DNA from: Actinomucor elegans
Lineage: Eukaryota; Mucoromycota; Mucoromycetes; Mucorales; Mucoraceae
Length of the DNA: 64,000 nucleotides
Reading direction: 5' to 3'
Assembly: GCA_026027325.1 (NCBI GenBank)
Contig: JAMSLZ010000007.1
Location: 1,674,001 to 1,738,000, forward strand
The position numbers and the translations under genes are program-made. The notes below the pieces were generated by a model, which worked only from the letters and a program-made list of their open reading frames with translations, had not been told where the DNA came from and did no database searches. Below, piece by piece: positions 44,909 through 53,840 of the stretch (position 1 is its first letter; every line of letters begins with the position of its first letter).

Positions 44909-46680
44909 TTATCTTCTTTGCTGGTACATATATGAAGGCGCTCCATTAGCTAGAGGCATACGCTGTGGTTGTACTGCTGGTGGCGGTGGTGGTTTTTGCT
45001 GGTAAAAATTAAGCTGCTGCTGTTCTAGCATGCTAACGATTGGATAAACAGGATAATTGTTACCTGTCATTTCTTTAGGTGGTAGGGGCGCTACTTTCAC
45101 TAATCTCCAATTCTCTTTAGTGTAAGTGGGTGTGATATTAGCATAAGGCGGTAAAGTCTCTGCTCTCTCTGTAGTAGGGAACGAGAATATCTTGTGAGGT
45201 GGCAATGTGCCTCTGTAAGCTGCTTCAAGTAATGGAAGACGCTCCATTGTGCTTTCTATCACTTTAGTATTCGTAGTTGCACCTGGTGGTAATTTGGCCA
45301 ACATAGTAGACATGCTCTTTTCTAATGTTTTGGCTAATATATCATAGTTAGGTGATCAACTATATATGCATACTACAAAATATTGCATTTACCAATTTCT
45401 ATTTCCTTTTCATTCACTGCATCCCACTTAGTATGCCCAGCACTAAATCTTGATTGTTGATATCTAACCAACTCCTCTAGTAATTGACCGTTTCTTTCTA
45501 GTTCTTCCGATACGGTATCAGGTTCTTTGGGATTTAGGATAGATTCCAAATCAATTCCTTCTTTTGCAAGCCAAGCTGCATTCTTTTCTTCATCAATAGG
45601 TTCTTCTGGCTTTTCCAACTCTTGCTGCTCCCATTGTTTGAATCGCTTAGCTGATCGTCCCATATATGTGCTTTCATAGGTTGCATTGGCGTTATTGGAG
45701 TCTGAAGCAGGTGCAAAACTGGAAAACGCGCCAAAATCAAGCCATTGAACTACACAACAAAGGCTTTAGCTTGTATTCTTCTTATGAGAAAATGAAAGCT
45801 TACTTGGTAAAACTGGTTTCGTTTCATGTCTAGGTAGCTTTGAATGATATTTTGGTGGCGGCGCAACGATATTCTTGAGTGTTGGTATTTGATCTTTCTC
45901 TGCTGGTAATGTAGGATGTACAATCAACTCACTGACATTATGTGCTATCCATGTACATAATTAGTTTCATCTTCTCTTTATGTGATATTTAGCTTACGAT
46001 AATCTGTAGCAGGCCCTTTAGAAGTATCTTTGATAATCATGTCTGTAAATGCATAGCCATCGTTTGTAGGCCGAAACAGTGATACGAATTCCAATACGCT
46101 ATCGTCTAATGGCGATATTTCCTCTTTCATTCTAGACGCTTCTAGTAATAAACTATCATTTGTGAAGGCATATAGCTCTTTGAACGCGTTCAAATCTTCC
46201 TGGGATTGGTTCGCGTAGGTGGTGATATTTGAAAATAATGTATTCAATTCGGACTGCATCGTTATATAAGTATACATGTGATTATACATAATGAAGAATT
46301 TACCCGTAAAGACTTGAAATCTTTGAATTTGCCCTTGTAAACGCGTTCTATAATGCTTCCAATCGTACTAGTGGTAGTATCCGAGTCTGTTTGCTTTGTC
46401 CATAATATATGCTTCTTATCCACACTACAAAATTACATTATAATTAAAGTAATGTCAGAATCATTTTCTTCGGTAGTGCTTACTTTATAATGTTCTCGAT
46501 GAACTGAATCATAATTCTATGTTTAGGAGCGAGATCACTAGGTATATCGCGTTGTTTTCTAGCTTGGAATGCTTTTGTACGCAATTCTTGGGTCGATTCA
46601 GTGACTAACGCGCTATTTTCTAATCCTAAAGGTAAAGTGGTTGTCTTTACAGCTGTCGATGCAAACCTTGTTGTTGGCAT
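44909..46680 (-). CDS. Bromodomain-like chromatin protein, candidate RSC subunit (Rsc58-like)
   Basis: Six exons, 46680-46484, 46424-46304, 46253-45998, 45944-45804, 45749-45393, 45333-44909, giving 498 residues. The N-terminal third has a pattern resembling bromodomain helices: IGSIIERVYKGKFKDFKSLR, SELNTLFSNITTYANQSQED, and a final amphipathic helix. The central part carries LPVLP-type IQWLDFGAFSSFAPASDSNN and YMGRSAKRFKQWEQQELE, which I associate with a conserved but poorly named fungal family linked to SWI/SNF-RSC remodellers. The C-terminus is Pro/Gln-rich (QQKPPPPPAVQPQ). The match to Rsc58 is from memory of its atypical N-terminal bromodomain and is tentative; another bromodomain-like nuclear protein is possible. 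Start: the only ATG ahead of the first conserved segment. Confidence 0.45.
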
Positions 46681-47674
46681 TTTATACAAGTGAAAGAAAT
46701 AATCAACCAAAAGAATCAAATTCTCCGCTTCTTATCCACAGCAGATTTATACCTTTGACACTTAAGTGGAATTTGAAAGCTTCCATTCGGCTGGTAAAAA
46801 ATATCGAAATGAACAAATTAGATGCGAGTAAAGAAACGAGGATATATGAAGAAAAATTACACTAACAGAGTTTGTAGAAAACTAAATGATATTTTGAATG
46901 GTTAAAATAGCATGCCTTGTTTTTTATTAGCACTTTGAAGCAACCATATACTGTTGCATGGCTTTGCGCTTAGCAATTGAATTTTTTTAGATAATAAATA
47001 TTATAAAAAAAAATCGTATAATATACGCTTCCATATAGTAAATGATTAAATGTTGTAAAGCATACCTTTAAAACCAAGTTTCTATAGCCTTTTTTTTGCA
47101 ATTAAGATTGGGGGTATTACCTAGCAAAAAGTTTTGATAAAGCAATTTAGCCTTGTCTGATTGGGTGGCTGATGCTAACTATTAGATTTACAACCTTTTT
47201 ATTGGGTAACCAAATGTGCGAGAGATATGTCTCAAGTTTTTAATATTTTTCTTCAGGTACTTTAGCTTTCACTCTAAATAATAATAAAAAATAGCTAGTA
47301 TACTTACATAACTGAATAGTATATTGAATTACGTAAATATCTTGGTGAAAGCCTTTTGAAAATCTCAAGGCAAGGTGAAAATCAATACTATTGTCAGCTT
47401 TTTATTTCTTGCTAAGAAGTCAACTCTTTCATATAATTCAAATGATATAAAAAAAATCCTTATGTAATTCTAACTACCTTTATTAATACAATACTAAAGT
47501 TGAATCCCTAGATATACAATTAAAAAAAAAAAAGCACATAGACTCAACTATATGAAGAATGATTAAATCGCCGTATTAAATTAAATGCGATTTGATTGGT
47601 TAAAACTTTTTCAATGGCAAGCTCAAAGCTTCGTCTTCTTGTCAGACTATTTAGTATTTTCATTAAGTTCAACT
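46681..47674. other. AT-rich intergenic region, divergent promoters
   Basis: About 1.0 kb; no gene seen. An in-frame upstream ATG of the SRR1 gene lies at 47585. Confidence 0.5.
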
Positions 47675-48700
47675 ATGTCAGATCAAGTGGGTGATGACGG
47701 CTTTGTCAAAGTCGAGCGTTTCAAATACAAACCCATAAATAACAACAAAAAGAAGAATAAGAAAAACAATAAATACACCTTCAAGGATTCGGACGATTGG
47801 ACTCTTGACGATATGACCAATACACTGAAGCAACGCAAGTAAATGTCTCTCATACATACACATTCAGCAGTGTCCTATCTGACACATACGTTACTTTATT
47901 TTACAGAGAAGCATTGATAGGCAGTCGATTCTACAAGGACTTGTTAGGTAAGAAAAGAAAATAATGGACACATAGATGAAATGCTGAGGCTTTCATACAG
48001 TCATATTTGACAATCATTTGCTATCCACCAAACCATATGACATTGTGTGTTATGGTATCGGATCTATGCAAAAGTCCAAGAACGCCCAATATCAGTTTGT
48101 TTTAGCTTTACTTTTACGAGAACTTCTTGAGGTAATAGATAGTGTATCAAGTAGACGAAAAGAGGCTGATGTGTTTCAAAGATTCCAGGCACAATGTATA
48201 TATTTGACCCAGTTATGACAAGCTTAGATAAAGAAACATGTCAATTACATGATATCAAGATTATTGAGGAAAACGAAGATGGTAAACGTTCTGTAAATAA
48301 GTCCACGCTGTTTTATATGCCTCATTGTGGAAGAGGCTTGTATAGCAACACTTTATCTGCTAATTGGAACAAGGACCAATTGCCTTTAATTACTATCATC
48401 GGCAATCGATTTGATATGTATGTTGGAAGGTAATGCAGCATATTTATTTAATATAAAGGCCAAAACTAATGCTGTATTTATATATATATATATAGTCAAC
48501 TTGAAAAAGATCTTATTAGAGAATGTCCTTATCTTATTCCAGCAGTAGATATCTTAAGTGTAGTTTCCTTTCCAAAGGAGTTTGATAATAATCAAATATT
48601 TAACGATTTATCTATCCAAACGTTCCCAAAGCAAACGATCAATGATTTAGAAGCTGCATTCTGGTTAAAAGACAATGTACCTTCACAAACAGAAGAATAG
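47675..48700 (+). CDS. SRR1-like protein
   Basis: Five exons, 47675-47838, 47907-47947, 48001-48131, 48182-48429, 48496-48700, giving 262 residues. The SRR1 domain is recognisable: YDIVCYGIGSMQKSKNAQYQ, FVLALLLRELLE, MYIFDPVMTSLDKE, LFYMPHCGRGLYSNTLSANW and LITIIGNRFDMYVG. Homologs are plant SRR1 (clock and light signalling), animal SRRD and yeast Ber1 (microtubule-related); the biochemical activity is not known. The N-terminus has a Lys/Asn-rich patch (NNNKKKNKKNNKY). I chose MSDQVGDDGF as the start because the 30-residue in-frame extension from the ATG at 47585 is hydrophobic and not expected in the family; usage of that ATG cannot be excluded. Confidence 0.82.
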
Positions 48701-48722
48701 AATACTATACTATACGTTTTAT

Positions 48723-49836
48723 TTATAAAGAAATATCCATAGAATCACCTTCAACTACATCAACAAACTTTTCAACTGAGGTCTTTAATACAGCTGTAGT
48801 GCCTCTTGGGAAACGATAGCTTTGTTCTTTAACTCCACGCTCATTAGGACGAGCATAATTACGAAGATAATCTGCGTCATCTTTTGTAATAACACAGACG
48901 TCGACATTTGAACCGGATCCAAGATCATTAAAGATACCTGCTTCGATAGCTTCTTGAACAATATCAATAGCTTCTTGACGCTATAACCAATACTATCTTA
49001 GATCACTATCAACTTTTAATCAATAGGTAACTTACCTCCATGTTGGGTCTCCATCTACTTTCGAAAACACTCATAGCTGCTAATGAGCCAGAGCCCATAG
49101 TAACATAAGGTAACTTATCGGTACTGCCATGAGGGTAAACTGTATATAATTGAGGTCCGGTAGCATCAAATCCACCTAAAACAAGTGCTGCACCAATATG
49201 ACCTTGGTACCTTCATACAATGTCATGTTAGTAAACAACTCGATCTTGATATATCTATTTTTGATTACTTGTAAAGCATTTGCTTCAACAATGTCATGGC
49301 TGTGACTACACGAGGCTTTCTTCCAGTTGATAAGCTGTGTAATTCAATCTGAGAACTGATGAGGTTGGTGGTAAACTCGGTATCGGCAGCTGTACCAGCA
49401 CCACAACAATAACTAGAGTTTTTGTTAATACATCAGTTAGTTTGTTTTTACCCTTCCTTACATGTTGGGAGCAATATAATGAATCTTTTCACAATTCTTG
49501 TCAGCTACAATAGGTCCTTCGGTAGCTCTAGTATCAGCACCTAAGCAGATACCATCCTAGTAATACTGTATCAGTTTGACCTGTCTTTTTTTTATTATTA
49601 TTATTTAGTGGGGAACACGCGTGTATTTACTTTAAACACGACACCAACAATAGTGGTACCAGTACTAGTTGCTTTAGGAGGTTTGGCTCCATTAGCCTCG
49701 AGTGCCTTATTTCTAATGTATAAACATATAGGTTATAAAACATCTATTCAAATCTTTGTGAATCGTTTCGTTCTCTTTACCTAATATAGTTGTCGAAACT
49801 AAAACCTCCTTTTCCTAATGCTATTTTTTGGGCCAT
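48723..49836 (-). CDS. PUP1: 20S proteasome beta-2 subunit (PUP1/PSMB7)
   Basis: Six exons, 49836-49781, 49712-49631, 49556-49462, 49412-49269, 49210-49036, 48980-48723, giving 269 residues. A ~38-residue propeptide ([20 protein letters not shown]) ends in TSTG before the catalytic Thr1 of [20 protein letters not shown]. Other landmarks are the Asp17-type D in [27 protein letters not shown] (Lys33 region), [31 protein letters not shown] and [11 protein letters not shown]. These and the long C-terminal extension ([20 protein letters not shown]), which wraps beta-3 in the known structures, identify beta-2, the trypsin-like activity. Convergent with SRR1, with only 22 bp between the stop codons, so the 3' UTRs must overlap. 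Confidence 0.94.
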
Positions 49837-49985
49837 TTTATATTATAATGTTTAACAAAACAAAGAAGAACGCTTGTACTTTATTATTGAATGCGTAAGT
49901 CTAAACAACTGACGCGTAATGGTTTAGATGTCACAATTGAAAGAGCGAAAAGATCTCACGAAATTTTAGCAGCCATGAGGCAAAA

Positions 49986-50798
49986 CTAGGACGAATGATT
50001 TAAACTTTTGGTTGCACCAGCTACGGCCAATTGGTCTGCCTTCTCATTGCCTTCTACACCTTGATGGCCGGGTACATAGGTAAACTTGACATTTCCTTTT
50101 TTTTTATCAATCAAATCCAACATACGCTCAAACAAATCTCGGTTCTGTACTTCTTTTCCATTAGTCGACTTCCAGCCTTTCTTGATCCAGTTCTTGGACC
50201 AAGTGGTGGCTGCATTGATAACATATTGTGAATCGGTTCTGATTTCCAACAGATCTTTATCATTTATACTTTGTTCGAGAGCATGGATGACAGCTGCTGT
50301 TTCTGCGCGTTGATTTGTTTGACGGTCACCTGGCAAGCGCTCGCTGGCATTGCGTGGGTCGTTCGGTCCCCAGTAGACGCCATAGCCAGCCTTTGCATGA
50401 CCTTTGCCGTTATTGGATGAAGCACCGTCGGTATACACGACAGTGGTAGCTTTTTTTGCATAAGTAGGTTTGACTAATGGGTAGGGTTGATAAGGAGTGG
50501 TAGGGCGTTTGTTGACAGGTATTTTGGGTGTAATACGACCGGCTGGAGAAGGACGATGTGAAGCGATGATAGATTGCGGGATCACGGGTGGTTTTTCATT
50601 AAATACAGGTTCTTTTGGCGCCGCCACTGGACGGTAGATCGCGCGACCTACTTTGAGAAAATGCTGTGCTTCTTCGTAGGTCTGAAATTTTTTGAAAACG
50701 GCATTTTTTTGGCCCTTAACATTCTTTTCGCATTCGGCCCAGGTCTCATAAATGCCAGTTTTAAGACCACGATTCACTGCATAATAGTATTGCCCCAT
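49986..50798 (-). CDS. Ribonuclease H1
   Basis: Single exon, 270 residues from MGQYYYAVNRGLKTGIYETW. The N-terminal hybrid-binding domain (residues 4-45) has the GLKTGIY.TW.EC...V KGQKNAVFKKF pattern. A ~75-residue Pro/Lys linker follows, then the RNase H catalytic domain with the four acidic residues in VYTDGASSNNG, NQRAETAAVIHAL, EIRTDSQYVI and VPGHQGVEGNEKADQLA. It removes RNA from RNA:DNA hybrids (R-loops, primers). Upstream of this ATG the frame stays open for 41 codons with a basic, hydrophobic, presequence-like reading but no ATG, so a mitochondrial form would need a non-AUG start. Tandem with PUP1: the RNase H1 stop is 149 bp before the PUP1 start. Confidence 0.95.
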   Translation of the reverse strand: MGQYYYAVNRGLKTGIYETWAECEKNVKGQKNAVFKKFQTYEEAQHFLKVGRAIYRPVAAPKEPVFNEKPPVIPQSIIASHRPSPAGRITPKIPVNKRPTTPYQPYPLVKPTYAKKATTVVYTDGASSNNGKGHAKAGYGVYWGPNDPRNASERLPGDRQTNQRAETAAVIHALEQSINDKDLLEIRTDSQYVINAATTWSKNWIKKGWKSTNGKEVQNRDLFERMLDLIDKKKGNVKFTYVPGHQGVEGNEKADQLAVAGATKSLNHSS

Positions 50799-52118
50799 CG
50801 TTGTCGAAAGTAATCGTTTTTGTATGTAGTTGAGAATAGTGATCTGGTAAGGGCGTTTTTTGCCAAGTGAATAAAAAAAAAAAAAAAAAAGGAATGGTCG
50901 TATTTTTTTTATCCGCTCCAAAGACTGCTGCTTGTAGTTGGACCTTCCAATGAAAGTTCACCTTATGAAACCCAGCAAGCTTAAGCCAAACTGGAGATGG
51001 ATAGATGATATGATAGCTAGAAAGACAATTAAATGTGTTAGTATTAGTTTAAAGGCATCAACATATCGATAGAACTAGAGTTAAACAAAGATTTCAATAA
51101 ATGCGATGACTCATTATGAATTTGAAATTCTAACCAAAGGCAACCATCTAATCGACATTGGTGGAGAGATCAATAGATCATTAGAGCTACTAATTATGCT
51201 AAATGTGTTCTACTGACAACCACTTCTTGTTATGAATCAAAAAGTGGTTAAATAAATGTTCCAATAGGTATAATAACCCATTCTAAGTATGGCTTACTTG
51301 TCAGATGTATTATCTGATCATCAATAGAGATTTATAATAAATCTAGCTTGTATAAAATATATGCGATTTATGTACCTACAATCGTGAGCAATGTAACGTA
51401 CATCTTTTATTTTGATCCAATGAAGGTTCTAATAAGTACAGAAACTCATTCAGAGTATGAAATACCTATCAAATGCGGTTTTCTATCAAAAAATATTACA
51501 GATCATTAATTTCACTTGAATGAAATACATGTAGTTCCATAACTAAAATGTAATACATTCATTCTATTTTAGTTGATTAATAGTTTTAGTACATGCAGTT
51601 GTTGTTCTAAGCATGTTCAAATAATCAGGTATGACATTCAACCAAGATTGGCCTAGAGGTCTAAAGGTATTAAGAATACAAAGATCTCTGAAAGAATCCT
51701 TGAGGTGTATCCCAAAAAGAAATAAAGTATACTCTCTACAACTGAATTGTGCGTAAACTTTGTCACTGCACTTCATGCATGATAAGTTTCTTATGATTGA
51801 AACATGTCTTGTTTCGCTAGGATCCAGTCACACTCTTGGAGAAATGATGTCGCATACATAATTGCTTATTAAATAGGATGGCCGAAAAGATTCTCTCCTC
51901 CTTTTTTTTGCTTACAACTCAATGGCCTTGGGATCTTGTGATGCTGCTTCATGTTCAATCAGAAGCGATGTCGGAAAAGTGCTTTTCAGCATAAAATAAA
52001 ATAAAGCAACACATTATGAGGAGTTTAAAATATATTGAGGGGGAACACACATTCACAATCTCTTTTGAATTTGAAACAGAATGAAAACAAAGAAACAAAG
52101 TAATATGTAAAGAGAGCC
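50799..52118. other. 1.3 kb intergenic region with repeat cluster
   Basis: Contains three inverted copies of the dispersed repeat in tandem (51090-51180, 51265-51320, 51410-51480) spaced about 150 bp. It borders the transposon relic on the right. No gene seen. Confidence 0.5.
51090..51480 (-). repeat. Tandem cluster of three dispersed-repeat copies
   Basis: Minus-strand reading gives, in order: CCGCATTTGATAGGTATTTC / ATACTCTGAATGAG (51480-51410); ACATCTGACAAGTAAGCCAT / ACTTAGAATGG (51320-51265); GATCTCTCCACCAATGTCGA / TTCATAATGAGTCATCGCAT (51180-51090). Each carries the 'CATCTGA ... TCAGAATGAG' core in diverged form. Confidence 0.5.
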
Positions 52119-53190
52119 ATGGCTCTTCCCAACTCTTCTCAACTTTCTTCGTTAGCTGTCTTTGCAACTTCCAGAGAATCATTACTACATCCAGTTTTCC
52201 ATAAGACTAATGAAGACGACCCTTTGGCCCTGCGTACAATGACGACAAAATTTTTTTGAACTTCTAGGTCAAAAGATGCTTTCCTTTTTGACATCTCGGC
52301 TGTAAAAGACAAACACACATATCTCCAGTGTATACAAGTATTAAAGAACCAACATCCTAAATTTCATGGGTGTATCCCACTTAACGATGGGCCCCGTCGT
52401 TATTTAGAAGTTTACATTGCTAAAAAAAAATGACCATAATGATATCGCCAATACAGGTCTAGTTTTCGAGGATGCTAAACTCCGAATCCTTCCAAGTGAG
52501 GCCATTGATGCGAAAGCCAAGATCATCAACTTGGAACTCTCCCACCTTCCTATGCTCCCTAAAATAGAAGTTCTAGCAGGATTGAAACAGAGTCTCGAAG
52601 TTTTTGGCAAAATTTTAGATATTGGTATTGTCACAGAAAGCAGTACTGGTTTCTTCATGGGATCAGGTTATGCCGTCTTAAACGTATATCAAGATGAAAG
52701 TACACCTGTAGTGAAAAAATTTCACGACCTTAGCCACCAACTTAGCTGGTGCGAATCAACCAATGATTTCTTCCATGCTACGTGGAACAATATATCTACA
52801 TGACGTGCAGCAGCTATGGAGACGCAATTGAACTTTTGCAAAAAAAATTCAAGCAGGTAGACAAGGAAGTAAATAAAAAGTCTTACAAAGACGGCTCAAA
52901 CCTAGATTTGAGCTCTTTGTATGTCGGATTACAAGTTCAAAAATCGGTTTTAGAAAATGGCACGCAAACACTGAGACAAGCTATACATAGAGCCAAAGTA
53001 ATCAGAAAAGAGACTGAAGAGCTTGACTACTATCCTGAACTCAATCCGATTGAACAATTTTGTTCTGTCATCAGGGGTAAAGTGAAAAGAGAGATCATAC
53101 AAAATTGTCCAATCATCTTTTGAAGGGTTTGCATGTTACTCTGTTAAACGGTTTGATGACTGCCTTGCTGGCCATCCTATTTACTAAACA
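52119..53190 (+). mobile_element. Mosaic transposon relic: retroelement ORF1-like part joined to Tc1/mariner-like transposase tail
   Basis: Starts with an ATG frame (MALPNSSQLSSLAVFATSRE) that meets a stop near 52255, then continues in other frames. The part 52270-52800 reads KHTYLQCIQVLKNQHPKFHG, GPRRYLEVYIA, LGPSEAIDAK-type ILPSEAIDAKAKIINLELSH, and STGFFMGSGYAVLNV ... LSWCESTNDFFHATWNN. I associate this with gag/ORF1-like proteins of retroelements abundant in Mucorales, where a CCHC knuckle normally follows; here it is missing. From about 52850 the frame changes and gives YYPELNPIEQFCSVIRGKVK and, after another shift, GFACYSVKRFDDCLAGHPIY, the C-terminal end of a DDE (Tc1/mariner, IS630-type) transposase including the E of NPIE. 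At least three frame breaks, no intact ORF. Element ends could not be located. Confidence 0.65.
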
Positions 53191-53840
53191 ATTATATATG
53201 CGACACTTTTTTTGAAAAGCACAATACTATTTTCCTGAGTTGTGCGACATCGTTTTGGCAAAAGATGTAGATATGAAGGAAGCTGTAACCCAGATTACTT
53301 TTTTAAGGACAACGCGATAAATGAAAATGACATGATAGTCCATAAAAAGCAATATAGGCGTCGTGTTCGTTAAGAAACCTTCTGGAATACCCTTGACACG
53401 TCAATTCAATCACCGATTTTCGCTTTTAACGCGCGTACTTCGATCTTCTTGTTTGGATACAAAGAAAATAAAAAGTTCTTTGTTCTCGAGCGTGTTACAA
53501 TATGTCTTTTTGGAAAAAAAAAAAGCATGTCAGTAACCTCATAATGGGATGTCTTGTTGGATTCTTTTTTGTAAAAGTTGATCGCCTATGTTATTATTGT
53601 TTTATATAATAATTAAGTAGGGCAACTGCTGACATTATCAAAAGTAAATTCAACTGAAATGGGTTTGCGGTCAAAAAAGGATAAAATTCCCAATTATTAT
53701 TGATGGATCAAGAGTCCAGTTACACAGCGATCCATCTATAAACTATAGAGCTTTGTGCAACTAGGAATGCATCATACTGAATAAATACAGATAGGGGTGT
53801 ATAAGCCTCCTCTTGCTGTTCTTCATCATCTTTTACTACT
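53191..53840. other. Intergenic region
   Basis: 650 bp between the transposon relic and the DUF1399 gene. Nothing else seen. Confidence 0.5.
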
